Position numbers and translations under genes: made by a program. The notes beneath the pieces were generated by a model. The model saw only the letters and a list, made by a program, of their open reading frames with translations. It ran no database searches and had not been told where the DNA came from. A stretch of 64,000 bases of DNA, taken from UBA935 sp031556725. GTDB lineage: Bacteria; Bacillota; Clostridia; Lachnospirales; Lachnospiraceae. This document shows, piece by piece, positions 16,260-24,911 of the stretch; the stretch's first letter is position 1; each line of letters opens with the position of its first letter. The DNA lies in contig JAVBSL010000025.1 of the NCBI GenBank assembly GCA_031556725.1, forward strand, positions 34,844 to 98,843. Reading direction: 5' to 3'.

Positions 16260-17935
16260 AATCTACCCATACCCTTCTTGTATTCCTCTGCAAAAAATTT
16301 TTTCTTTTCTTCTGTATTTAAAATTCTAAGAGGCTTACTCTGTCCCATTTCATGCCCCTGTTTTGCCAGGCTTTTATCATATGATGCAAAAATTCCTTCC
16401 GGCAGATGCACCATATGCAGCGGATCAATATCCCCCATGCGCCGGCACCCCTGATAGTCAAAACTGCTTTCACATAAGCAGGCATCCATGATTGCGTCCG
16501 CGTTCTCCGGCAATTTTCCGGCACACTCCACATAAACCAGATAGTGTTTGGAATGCATTGAGTAATCTTCCTGTGCACAATATCCTACCACCTGCAGATT
16601 TGTTTTCTGCTCAAACAGTTTCATGGCCCGCTCCAATTGTTCCGTATTTGTCTTTTCATCGACAATACTTAATATCTGATTTCTGCGATAGCAAAAGCGT
16701 ATTACCGGAGCTGATCCATAAAAGTCCACTACCTCCACCACATCATAAAGGGCATATCTGTATAATCCGGAATGATTGGTGAAAATTATTTCATATTTTT
16801 CTCCTTTCTTTACATCCTTCATCAGTAACGGGCGCTTGTTATCATTATCACTCTGATGCTCCGGTTTAAATTCAAACAGACCCGATTCCGGTAAAAGAAT
16901 GTACGCATCTGCTTCATTTACCTGCCTGGCAACACCGAAAATCCCTTCGGTTGCGGCATATGCAAAGTAATGAACCGGTACTTCTCCTGCGTATTTATGC
17001 AGTTCTTCCATATAGTTGGAAAAAGTACTGCCCCCAATCACCAGAATGTATTTCACATTTTCCCATATCTTTGTAATAAGCTTTTCGGAAAAATGTTCTC
17101 TGGAAATGTTCCTTAGTTCTCTTGCCCGTTCAGGGTTTGGTAAAAGCCATTTATTTACCTTTTCCCGCCACTCTTCGCTTAAAGCAATGCTGTCATCCAC
17201 CGTTCCGGATTCCATATCACGCAGCAGCAGATCCCAGTTCTTTTCTATGTAATGCAGCACTCCTACCACCCGGTGAATAAATACACCATGAATACATCTG
17301 ACATCTCTTTCCGCTAACGCAAATCTTACCTTTATGTATATCAAATCATCTAATTTATCCGGGAAAATAATCTCTCTGACCGCTGTATAATCCGAGCAGT
17401 CAAAGGTATTCTCCTGATCCATCCATTGATACAGAGAACTGGAACGGATTCCATTCATCACGCCATTTTCCATATAGGTTTTAAAAAATTCGCCTGTCTG
17501 AAAAATTTTCCCAAAAAAATCTGTTTCGCCGCGTTCTTCATAATACTCTTGAACCATTCCGAAAACAGCTCCATATACATAGGTATAATGCATCATCATA
17601 TCGGCTTCCGCTACCGGCAGATATTTTGGTTTTCCGGTGCTGCCGGAACTGATTGCATAATAAACAGGGTCCTTATCCGTAAGCTGTCCTTTTTCGCCCT
17701 GTATCATCTTCTGAATGTAACCGCTGTAATCCTCATATGTCGTAACGGGCAGTCTGTCCTGATACTCTTCTATTGTATGAATGGTTTCAAAATTATATTT
17801 CTTTCCGTACTGAGTATGCCGGTTTTCCCACAGTAAATCCTGCACCAGCTTCTCTTGAATAATAGGAGCATTGTTTGTGGCAGTGCGCAGCTTCTTCATG
17901 CTCTCTTTGCCTAATTCCGTGTAATTAGTCTTCAT
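16256..17935 (-). CDS. GH3 auxin-promoter family acyl-adenylating enzyme
   Basis: 559 residues of the GH3 family (firefly-luciferase superfamily; not glycoside hydrolase family 3). The ATP-binding loop is YAISSGSTGKPKYLP (about 92-106), followed by YFAYAATEGIFG and LYRYALYDVVEV, matching the usual GH3 motifs. Plant members conjugate amino acids to jasmonate or auxin through an acyl-adenylate; bacterial roles are largely unknown. The gene follows the MATE fusion gene by 12 bp and overlaps the phosphatase gene by 4 bp. An acid-amino acid conjugate made here and exported by the MATE protein is a plausible but unproven model. Confidence 0.9.
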   Translation of the reverse strand: MKTNYTELGKESMKKLRTATNNAPIIQEKLVQDLLWENRHTQYGKKYNFETIHTIEEYQDRLPVTTYEDYSGYIQKMIQGEKGQLTDKDPVYYAISSGSTGKPKYLPVAEADMMMHYTYVYGAVFGMVQEYYEERGETDFFGKIFQTGEFFKTYMENGVMNGIRSSSLYQWMDQENTFDCSDYTAVREIIFPDKLDDLIYIKVRFALAERDVRCIHGVFIHRVVGVLHYIEKNWDLLLRDMESGTVDDSIALSEEWREKVNKWLLPNPERARELRNISREHFSEKLITKIWENVKYILVIGGSTFSNYMEELHKYAGEVPVHYFAYAATEGIFGVARQVNEADAYILLPESGLFEFKPEHQSDNDNKRPLLMKDVKKGEKYEIIFTNHSGLYRYALYDVVEVVDFYGSAPVIRFCYRRNQILSIVDEKTNTEQLERAMKLFEQKTNLQVVGYCAQEDYSMHSKHYLVYVECAGKLPENADAIMDACLCESSFDYQGCRRMGDIDPLHMVHLPEGIFASYDKSLAKQGHEMGQSKPLRILNTEEKKKFFAEEYKKGMGRL

Positions 17936-17947
17936 CTTTTTCCTTAT

Positions 17948-19696
17948 CTAAACTAATATTTGCAGGGTATTCATTCCAAAAACCCGCTGATACATAATAA
18001 CCTCTGCCATGTTCTTTATGAGACGAATTCCCATATACAAATCCAAGCTGTCCTGCTCATCTTCGGTTTGATTTTCCGTTCTTTGAAGGGGGTTAAATTC
18101 CATTCCATTGTAACGGATTCTGATGCCGATTAAATCCACTTGCAAAGCGAATGCCCTGACATCAAATGTGACTTCCGACCCTTCATTCACCTCAAGAATC
18201 AATGTCATTATCTCTTCAATCGCCAGGCTGATGCTCATAACCTGTTTAGGCAGCATTTCATTGTTTTCACAAAATTCCGATACCTTAGAACTGGCTTCGC
18301 AGATATTATCCACATTGCCCTGCACTGAGAAATTCATGACCTTCCCATTTCTCTCAAGAGTATAATCCATTAACAGAAAACGCGTACACTGAGGTTGTCT
18401 TCGGTGATAGATCCCGGTAACGATAAACCATACTATCAATGTTGCCGCTTCACCAAAAAGCAAAAACCACCACGGGCTGATTCCTGCATGTAATGACAGA
18501 AATAATGCTCCCACCGAGAAAATAAATACCCTTGATATGATAATCACATTTGATAAAAGCACACGACCGGATACATTATAGTATCCGGATAAAATACTGT
18601 TCCATAAGGATGGAAAAAGGCTGATTGCCAAAATAATCATTGGCAGCCGTAAGGATACTCCCAGTCCATATAATCCGGAAATCACGTTTGCACAGCTAAC
18701 AATAATCACCGCAAATATGGCACTGTAAATCACGCCATGCCGCCACTGCTGCCTGATCAGCAGCTTGGCACTGTCATTGTCACGCTCCCCGCTATAGATT
18801 CCCTGCATCGCCGATGCCGCCTGGGGAACACCATCCGTCACACATAGTGAAAAGGCACTGATACAATTGATCGCCGAAAATACTGCCACACCTAAACTTC
18901 CCCCATATTTTAACAGAAGAAAATTGATTGCCAGAACCCGCAGGGTCTGAAAGGCATTGTTCATGGCAGAGGGACTTCCTGCTTTTGCTATGTCCAACCA
19001 TACTTCTTTTTCCAATATGGGACCAAGTCCAAAGCGAAAGCCGCTTCGCTTATCACACAAAAAGTAAAAACCAACAGCACAGGCTACCGCTGTTGCAATT
19101 ACGCTGGCCCATGCGGCACCGCCTACCCCCATGTTCCACACATACAGAAAAAGAATATCTAAAATGATATTGCCGCCTGCCATAATAACCATCATGACGG
19201 TAACCACTTTATTCCTTCCATCCATTCTCAAATACCAAAACGGAATGTAAAGCATAATTTTCGGTAATGCACCGATTAGCGTAATTCCGGCATAGGAAGC
19301 AACCATCGCTTCCAATTCCGGCTCCTGAACCAGTAAGTGCACAATTGGCTGCAGCAGCAGTACTCCAATTACACTGATCAGAATTGAGGCCGCCAAACAT
19401 GAAAATATTGATGTATGATATAATTTCTGACCCTTTTCCATCAGATTCTTTCCGATAGCACCTGCTGCTTCAATGGCAGTACCGGAAACAAGAAAGGATC
19501 CCACAATACACAACATCAAATAAACCGGCAAACAAAGGTTAATTGCTGCCAGCCCATTTGTTCCGATTCTCTGCCCCACTAAAATACCATCAACAAGAAT
19601 ATTTATGGTTCCGCCCAAAATAGATAGCATACAGGGAATAAGTGCCTTTTGATATGCCCCTTTTAAGAACTGCTCGTCTTGTTTTAATATATCCAC
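17948..19696 (-). CDS. MATE transporter fused to RsbW-like ATP-binding domain
   Basis: 582 residues. Residues ~1-440 form twelve membrane helices of the MATE family with the two internal repeats. Residues ~450-582 form a HATPase_c_2/RsbW-like domain with the helix VMSISLAIEEIMTLILEVN (N-box-like E-E-I) and a D-L-Y-M-G-I-R-L-I end as in serine/threonine anti-sigma kinases. The start is GTG behind AGAGGTG. This is an exporter with a built-in partner-switching-type domain. The SpoIIE phosphatase in the same operon would be the opposing activity. The classic N-box Asn is replaced (E-E-I-M instead of E-A-x-x-N), so kinase activity is doubtful. Confidence 0.88.
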   Translation of the reverse strand: MDILKQDEQFLKGAYQKALIPCMLSILGGTINILVDGILVGQRIGTNGLAAINLCLPVYLMLCIVGSFLVSGTAIEAAGAIGKNLMEKGQKLYHTSIFSCLAASILISVIGVLLLQPIVHLLVQEPELEAMVASYAGITLIGALPKIMLYIPFWYLRMDGRNKVVTVMMVIMAGGNIILDILFLYVWNMGVGGAAWASVIATAVACAVGFYFLCDKRSGFRFGLGPILEKEVWLDIAKAGSPSAMNNAFQTLRVLAINFLLLKYGGSLGVAVFSAINCISAFSLCVTDGVPQAASAMQGIYSGERDNDSAKLLIRQQWRHGVIYSAIFAVIIVSCANVISGLYGLGVSLRLPMIILAISLFPSLWNSILSGYYNVSGRVLLSNVIIISRVFIFSVGALFLSLHAGISPWWFLLFGEAATLIVWFIVTGIYHRRQPQCTRFLLMDYTLERNGKVMNFSVQGNVDNICEASSKVSEFCENNEMLPKQVMSISLAIEEIMTLILEVNEGSEVTFDVRAFALQVDLIGIRIRYNGMEFNPLQRTENQTEDEQDSLDLYMGIRLIKNMAEVIMYQRVFGMNTLQILV

Positions 19697-19784
19697 CTTA
19701 CACCTCTTGTGTCTCTTATTACTTTATAACTTAACATTTTTATTCATATTTTTCAACCTAACAATGCAATGCCCGGCCATAAGT

Positions 19785-19816
19785 GGCACATTATACAAAA
19801 TAATTGCAATTGTGCC
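19785..19816. promoter_or_regulatory. Inverted repeat in the MATE/DUF2087 intergenic region
   Basis: GGCACA (19785-19790) and TGTGCC (19811-19816) flank AT-rich DNA about three helical turns long. It lies upstream of the MATE operon start (19696) and may be an operator. Confidence 0.3.
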
Positions 19817-19836
19817 GGATAGAATATATAGAAAAT

Positions 19837-19860
19837 AAGGGAAAACCATATTTCCCTTTT
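19837..19860. terminator. Terminator of the DUF2087 regulator gene
   Basis: AAGGGAAA (19837-19844) with TTTCCCTT (19851-19858), flanked by A- and T-rich DNA, directly after the stop at 19861. It could work in both directions. Confidence 0.65.
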
Positions 19861-20613
19861 TTATTCCTTTACGCGATACACTGTACAATCTGCGGAACGA
19901 TCCATGAAACCATACTCAATTAGTGCTCGCCGCAATCCAACATAATCCACTTCATATATTCTTTTCAAGACCCTGTTTACTTCTTGCTCAGAATATTCGA
20001 TATCCTTTTTAAAGTTCTTCATGATTTCGCGCAATATAATAATTTTCTTTTTTGCTCTTGCCGGGATTTGCTTTAAAGCACCCTTTTCATCCATAAAGGT
20101 TGCAATGGCCTCTTCTCTTTCCTTATCAGTAATATCAAATCGCTCATCTACCATTGTTGCGGACATATGGATTTCTTCAATAATACCTTTATCACTCTTT
20201 TCAATTTTGTGACTGGTTTCTTCTTCTAATCCATTCATCAAAGCTAAAAACAACCTTGCCTGTTTCTCCTTTTCCCGAAGCTTGAATCTATGATTTCTTA
20301 CCGTAGACGGTGCAATGCCTATTTCTTCAGAAATATTTTTATCAGATTTCCCATCATAAATCAATTTTAGTATCTGCCTTTGAATTTCTGAAATACCTGT
20401 CAGATTTGCTTCCTGCTGTAAAAGATATGAGGTTATGCTCCCATGTTCCTTTGATATATGTTTTTTGACAGCACCAAATGCATCATAAAGATTATCATCA
20501 ATTTTAATAATACGGCCTTTTTCATATGACTTACCACATATGATACACGTCATGCTATCATCTTTTTCTGAATATCCTTTTATAATGTCTGTTAATGAAT
20601 GATTCCAAATCAT
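19861..20613 (-). CDS. DUF2087 domain regulator with zinc-finger-like start and LuxR-type HTH
   Basis: 250 residues. Near the start is C-x2-C (MTCIICGKSY) with later H residues (KKHISKEHG), suggesting a small zinc ribbon. A helix-turn-helix of LuxR type lies at about 75-120 (ISEIQRQILKLIYDGKSDKN, then ISEEIGIAPSTVRNHRFKLRE). The C-terminal ~70 residues are a DUF2087 domain (IPARAKKKIIILREIMKNF ... VDYVGLRRALIEYGFMDR). DUF2087 proteins are treated as transcription regulators, but targets are unknown. It is monocistronic. Confidence 0.85.
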   Translation of the reverse strand: MIWNHSLTDIIKGYSEKDDSMTCIICGKSYEKGRIIKIDDNLYDAFGAVKKHISKEHGSITSYLLQQEANLTGISEIQRQILKLIYDGKSDKNISEEIGIAPSTVRNHRFKLREKEKQARLFLALMNGLEEETSHKIEKSDKGIIEEIHMSATMVDERFDITDKEREEAIATFMDEKGALKQIPARAKKKIIILREIMKNFKKDIEYSEQEVNRVLKRIYEVDYVGLRRALIEYGFMDRSADCTVYRVKE

Positions 20614-20762
20614 TAATACACCCTCCTCGTATAATTTGTATTTACTAATTATAGTATAGCAAATTATTATATGTCTACTTATTTGTAAACAATATTGATT
20701 TATGTTTGCTTATCACTCATAATTAATATACTTAATTTGAGAGTAACGCTTTGGGTAATGCC

Positions 20763-20805
20763 AAAAAAATACCTCCAAAAACATTTTGCTAATGTTCTTG
20801 AAGGT
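20763..20805 (-). terminator. Terminator of tRNA-Pro
   Basis: Stem ACCT-CAA-ACAT with ATGT-TTG-AGGT (20771-20805), followed on the minus strand by a run of seven T. It lies 36 bp beyond the tRNA 3' end. Confidence 0.75.
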
Positions 20806-20840
20806 TGATAAGTTCTTTACATTACTGACTTTTTTTAGAA

Positions 20841-20914
20841 TCGGCGCGACAGGATTTGAACCTGCGACCTCTGCGTCCCGAACGCAGCGCTCTACCAAGC
20901 TGAGCCACGCGCCG
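20841..20914 (-). tRNA. tRNA-Pro (anticodon CGG)
   Basis: 74 bases. Acceptor stem CGGCGCG/CGCGCCG, D-arm GCTCAGCTTGGTAGAGC, anticodon stem CTGCG/CGCAG with loop TTCGGGA (anticodon CGG), T-arm GTTCAAATC, discriminator A. CCA is not encoded. Confidence 0.95.
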
Positions 20915-21021
20915 ATATAAATAATATTAAGTGGCAATGTCCATAATACAATTTTTATACCCAAATGTCAATGTCTTTTCGCAAAAAGCACAGGAAGCAC
21001 AGGTACCATTCAAGCATTATC

Positions 21022-22254
21022 TTATTGTTTTGTAATCGTCCCATAATTTTTACAATCTTTGATTTTGGTATTCCGTAAAACACTATTTTCATATGTTATT
21101 TTACCGCTAATCCCGCAGATGCCTTTTTCCACTAAAACCTTTTCATTACTATAGTTCAAGCTATATTGATCAGAGTAACCCTCAGAGTAATAAGTTATTG
21201 CCCCATAATTACAACAATTTTTTATTAATCCACCATTCGCTCCACAGATACCGGCAATAAAGTCAGACTCCGTACTTTTTACTTCACCATTATTGGTGCA
21301 ATCCGTAATCTGGCTGCCATACTTCATTCGTCCGGCAATCCCGCCATTAAACCCGCCCTTTTTAACTTCAATTCTGCCGTTATTGGTACAGAATTTGACT
21401 TCACCCTCCAGGCATCCGGTGATACCACCTACATCGGAATGAGAAATAATTTCACAATTATTAACACAATTTTCAATATAATATCCCTTCCCACAAATCC
21501 CGCCGGTAAAATAGTTGCTTTCACTTTCAATTCTACCGCTCACTGTACAGTTCAAAATAATCCCTCCGACACCACTGATGCCTCCTACACGGGCATACTC
21601 ATTAAAATGATGTGCCTTCCCGCCTAACGCATAGAGCGAATCAAGATTCAAGTCCCTGACACACCCTTCTTCGGTAATCATGCTGAAAAATCCAATTCCG
21701 GTTTTTCCCGATTCAATACAAAGTCCAAAAATAGTATGGCCTTGTCCATCAAATATTCCGGCATAAGCCTGCTGTGCAGAGCTACCGCTATCTGTAAAAT
21801 TCCCGATCGGGTCCCATTTATCATTATACTCAATATCCTTTGTCAGTCTGGCACAAGCGTCAGTATTACCCTTCTCCACCCATTGGGCAAACCAAAGTAA
21901 TTCTTCCGGCATTCCAATCAAGTAATACCCCTCTGCATCCTTCATCGGTTCCTGCGTTTGTCTTCCAGCTTCCTCCACCTGTAGAATAATTTCCTCTTCT
22001 TCTACTGCAAGGGTCTCTTCTTCAATATCAATAAACAGCACCTGCCCCGGAAGCAAATAACTTGGATTCTCTCCGATTAACTCCCGGTTGGCTTCGTAAA
22101 TTTCTTCCCAACGATATCCTGCCTCAAGATAATCTTCAGCTAATTTCCATAAACAGTCCCCTTTTTCTACTGTATATTCTTTTGCGCACACCGGCATTAC
22201 TGCAAAAATCATACTGTATGTAATAGTTAAAAAGATGGTAAATCCCTTTCTCAT
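21022..22254 (-). CDS. Secreted LysM protein with GLUG-type beta-helix repeats
   Basis: 410 residues. A signal peptide is cut near VCAKEY, followed by a LysM domain (~25-75: YTVEKGDCLWKLAEDYL ... LLPGQVLFI) that should bind peptidoglycan. After a Glu-rich linker comes a run of glycine/cysteine repeats of the GLUG type (VGGISGVGG, FTGGICGKGYY, VGGITGCLEG, NGGIAGRM, IAGICGANGG), each with an N-C-x-N or C-x-N-N-G element, predicting a beta-solenoid. Such proteins are usually surface adhesins. It is monocistronic, after the terminator of trxA. Confidence 0.85.
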   Translation of the reverse strand: MRKGFTIFLTITYSMIFAVMPVCAKEYTVEKGDCLWKLAEDYLEAGYRWEEIYEANRELIGENPSYLLPGQVLFIDIEEETLAVEEEEIILQVEEAGRQTQEPMKDAEGYYLIGMPEELLWFAQWVEKGNTDACARLTKDIEYNDKWDPIGNFTDSGSSAQQAYAGIFDGQGHTIFGLCIESGKTGIGFFSMITEEGCVRDLNLDSLYALGGKAHHFNEYARVGGISGVGGIILNCTVSGRIESESNYFTGGICGKGYYIENCVNNCEIISHSDVGGITGCLEGEVKFCTNNGRIEVKKGGFNGGIAGRMKYGSQITDCTNNGEVKSTESDFIAGICGANGGLIKNCCNYGAITYYSEGYSDQYSLNYSNEKVLVEKGICGISGKITYENSVLRNTKIKDCKNYGTITKQ

Positions 22255-22283
22255 TCTTCTTCCTTCTTTGTATTTAATATTTC

Positions 22284-22316
22284 AAAAAACAGGCCCCGGG
22301 ATTAACCCAGAACCTG
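22284..22316 (-). terminator. Terminator of trmB-trxA
   Basis: CAGG and CCTG close an inner GGG/CCC stem; six T follow on the minus strand. The hairpin includes the trxA stop codon (22302-22304). Confidence 0.75.
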
Positions 22317-22622
22317 CTCTAACTTACTTATCAATTCATTTTTGGAAACCGCACCAACTACGGTTGCTTCTGCTTTTCCGCCTTTAAAAATTATCAACGT
22401 GGGGATTGACATTACCTTATACTGACCGGCCAGTTCCATCTCCTCATCAATATTACATTTCCCAACCTTACATTTCCCTGCATATTCCTCAGCTAATTGT
22501 GCCACCACCGGGGCCATCATCTTACAGGGGCCGCACCAGTCCGCATAGAAATCCACCAGTACCGGTATATCGCTTTCCATTACCTCTTTTTGAAAATTAT
22601 CTCCCTTAATAATCAGTTCCAT
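22302..22622 (-). CDS. trxA: Thioredoxin
   Basis: 106 residues with the full thioredoxin fold and active site W-C-G-P-C (C30, C33) after VLVDFYADW, and cis-proline loop VMSIPTLIIF. It reduces disulfides in cytoplasmic proteins, taking electrons from thioredoxin reductase. It follows trmB by 33 bp in the same direction and shares its terminator. Confidence 0.96.
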   Translation of the reverse strand: MELIIKGDNFQKEVMESDIPVLVDFYADWCGPCKMMAPVVAQLAEEYAGKCKVGKCNIDEEMELAGQYKVMSIPTLIIFKGGKAEATVVGAVSKNELISKLEQVLG

Positions 22623-22655
22623 TTGTTTGCTCCTTCCTTAATCCGTGATTAACAG

Positions 22656-23294
22656 TTATCTTGAAATAATATATTTATAAATGGGATTGCCCAAAGAAGA
22701 AAACTTTTCTTCATATTCGGTCATCACATTTCCTTCCATCATTTCTACATCCTGATGTAAATCATAGGTAATCATATCCACTTTCCAGCCCGCCGGGACT
22801 ATTTCTTCCTCCGCAAATCGAAACAGTTTCTCATTATCGGTCTTAAATTCCAGTTTGCCGTCCCTTTTTAATATCACATCAAAAAGTGCTAAAAACGTGC
22901 GGGAGGGCAGTCGTCTTTTGGCATGCCTGTCCTTGGGCCATGGATCAGAGAAATTCAGATAAATCTTCTCCACTTCTTCCCCGCCAAAAACATTCACAAT
23001 ATCTTTGGCATCCATACAGATCAGCTTTAAATTGGGAATGTCCTCCTGATCCAGCTTTTGTACAGCGCGATAAATTACACTGGAATATTTTTCGATTCCG
23101 ATATAATTTATATTTGGATGAAGCTTTGCCATTTCGGTAATAAATCTTCCTTTTCCCATACCTATTTCAATATGTATAGGATTCTCATTATGAAAAAAAC
23201 TATTCCATTTTCCCTGATAAGCTTCCGGTTCCATACAGATATACTTACTCCCTGCTATCATTTCTTCCGAACCGGTTACATTTCTTAATCGCAT
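22656..23294 (-). CDS. trmB: tRNA (guanine-N7-)-methyltransferase
   Basis: 212 residues, full length for TrmB. SAM motif IEIGMGKGRF, then NYIGIEKYSSV, the catalytic region LNFSDPWPKDRHAKRRL (conserved D-P-W-x-K-x-x-H-x-K-R-R) and the TDNE element (FKTDNEKLF). It makes m7G46 in tRNA variable loops. Start at ATG preceded by a weak GAGG. First gene of the trmB-trxA pair. Confidence 0.96.
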   Translation of the reverse strand: MRLRNVTGSEEMIAGSKYICMEPEAYQGKWNSFFHNENPIHIEIGMGKGRFITEMAKLHPNINYIGIEKYSSVIYRAVQKLDQEDIPNLKLICMDAKDIVNVFGGEEVEKIYLNFSDPWPKDRHAKRRLPSRTFLALFDVILKRDGKLEFKTDNEKLFRFAEEEIVPAGWKVDMITYDLHQDVEMMEGNVMTEYEEKFSSLGNPIYKYIISR

Positions 23295-23453
23295 AATAAA
23301 TCAAACCTCTTTATGTCCTTCTTAATATCTACTATACTACATTACTTTATAATAAAAGAAAAGTACCAAAACTTTATATTTTGTTTTACAAAAAAATAGT
23401 GTATGATAATAACTGTACCGCGATTATTTATCAACATTTCCAAGGAGTATGCT

Positions 23454-24911
23454 ATGCCTTCCATTAAAATCAAACCGCTCCTGTTAACGGTTTTTATATG
23501 TATCAATACATGGTTCTGTTCTCTTCTTCCGGTATTTGCAGCGGCAACTCTGGATGAGCTGTTAGAAGACGCTGAGATGCGTAAATCATTACCTGTACAA
23601 ACCAATGCTATCGAAAACTGGCCGGCCGGCCCTGCTATCGGAGCAGAATCCGCAATTCTGATCGAAGCCAACACCGGTGTTATTTTGTATGCCAAAAATA
23701 TAGACACAAAGCAATTTCCCGCCTCCACCACTAAAATTATGACTTGCCTTCTGGCCGTTGAACATGCCAATTTGAATGATATGATTCCTTTTTCCCATAA
23801 AGCTGTTTTCAGCATTGAAAAAGGCAGTTCCAATATTGGCATGGATGCAGGGCAGTCCATAACCTTAGAGCAGGCTTTATATGGCATCATGGTGGGCTCT
23901 GCCAATGAGGTCGCTAATGCGGTCGCCGAATATGTGGGCGGGGACATGGACTCTTTTGCTGATATGATGAATGAGAAGGCTGAAGAGCTTGGCTGTATAA
24001 ATACGCATTTTTCCAATGCTCACGGATTGCATGCTGATGATCACTATACCTCTGCTTACGATTTATCGCTGATTGCCAGTGCTTTCTTTCGCAATGAGTT
24101 GTTAAGCAAGGTTGCCAACACTTCTTCTTATCACTTTGAATCCACGGCCACCCAGCCGGACGAATTTACCATCAGAAACAAGCATAAATTGATTACCGGC
24201 GAAATTAAGTGTGAAAATATTAGTGGCGGGAAAACCGGCTACACCGATATTGCCAGACAAACTCTGGTTACCTGTGCTGAAAAAAATGGCATGAAATTGG
24301 TTTGTGTCATCATGAAGGAAGAATCTCCCGAGCAGTTTAATGATACCGTAAAGTTATTTGATTATGGTTTCAGCAACTTTACTGTTGCTAATGTAGCCGA
24401 GCATGAAATGCGTTATACTATCGAAAATGCGGGCTTCTTTCAAACCGGAAATGATGTCTTCGGCAATTCCAAACCGATTCTTTCTTTAAATAAAAACAGC
24501 TATCTGATTATGCCTAAAACAGTGGATTTCAAAAATTTAACATCTGAGATTTCTTATGATGTTAAAAACGATCTTTCAGTAGCGGAAATTTTTTATTCCT
24601 ACCACGGTGCTTTTGTGGGTAAAGCAACTATTGATTTTGCAACGGAAAGCCACTCTACATATGATTTTGATCATCAGATTTCTACGGAGACCTCTGTATC
24701 CTCTAATCCGGAAGATGAAAAAGTTATTTTTGTTAATATCAAACGGGTGCTTATCGGCGTGGTCATAATCGCTACCGTTGTTATATTGTTTTTCATTATT
24801 CGTTCTTATATTAAGAACTTCCATTTTGCCAGAAGAAGATATCACCGCAGAAGCAAAAATAAAGCAAGAAAAAAACACCGCAAAACCAAATTCAAAGACT
24901 TCGATTTTTAG
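23454..24911 (+). CDS. D-alanyl-D-alanine carboxypeptidase (DacF-like)
   Basis: 485 residues from the ATG behind AAGGAG; an ATG 17 codons upstream has no site. A signal peptide ends near VFAAAT. The S11 peptidase domain has S91-x-x-K (ASTTKIM), S-x-N (GSANEVANA) and K-T-G (GGKTGYT), so it should trim the fifth residue from peptidoglycan stems outside the membrane. A beta domain follows, then a membrane helix near residue 445 and a strongly basic tail (RRRYHRRSKNKARKKHRKTK, quoted in part). The C-terminal helix is longer than the usual amphipathic anchor. It ends with a 4-bp overlap with the convergent exonuclease gene. Confidence 0.93.
   Translation: MPSIKIKPLLLTVFICINTWFCSLLPVFAAATLDELLEDAEMRKSLPVQTNAIENWPAGPAIGAESAILIEANTGVILYAKNIDTKQFPASTTKIMTCLLAVEHANLNDMIPFSHKAVFSIEKGSSNIGMDAGQSITLEQALYGIMVGSANEVANAVAEYVGGDMDSFADMMNEKAEELGCINTHFSNAHGLHADDHYTSAYDLSLIASAFFRNELLSKVANTSSYHFESTATQPDEFTIRNKHKLITGEIKCENISGGKTGYTDIARQTLVTCAEKNGMKLVCVIMKEESPEQFNDTVKLFDYGFSNFTVANVAEHEMRYTIENAGFFQTGNDVFGNSKPILSLNKNSYLIMPKTVDFKNLTSEISYDVKNDLSVAEIFYSYHGAFVGKATIDFATESHSTYDFDHQISTETSVSSNPEDEKVIFVNIKRVLIGVVIIATVVILFFIIRSYIKNFHFARRRYHRRSKNKARKKHRKTKFKDFDF

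Noticed and set aside
16256..17935. Reading the GH3-type protein as glycoside hydrolase family 3
   Set aside because: The sequence has the ATP loop SSGSTGKPK and GH3 conjugase motifs, not the hydrolase barrel. The shared name is a coincidence.
20713..20964. 83-codon open frame on the minus strand
   Set aside because: It runs through the tRNA-Pro gene and its terminator; not a protein.
21022..22254. Regular repeats as a tandem DNA repeat or CRISPR
   Set aside because: The repeats are at protein level (GLUG type) with variable spacing and no conserved DNA unit. No CRISPR array is seen anywhere in the window.
23342..24016. 224-codon minus-strand frame opposite the D-Ala-D-Ala carboxypeptidase
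   Set aside because: The carboxypeptidase has all active-site motifs and a site AAGGAG; the antisense frame has neither family nor start signal.
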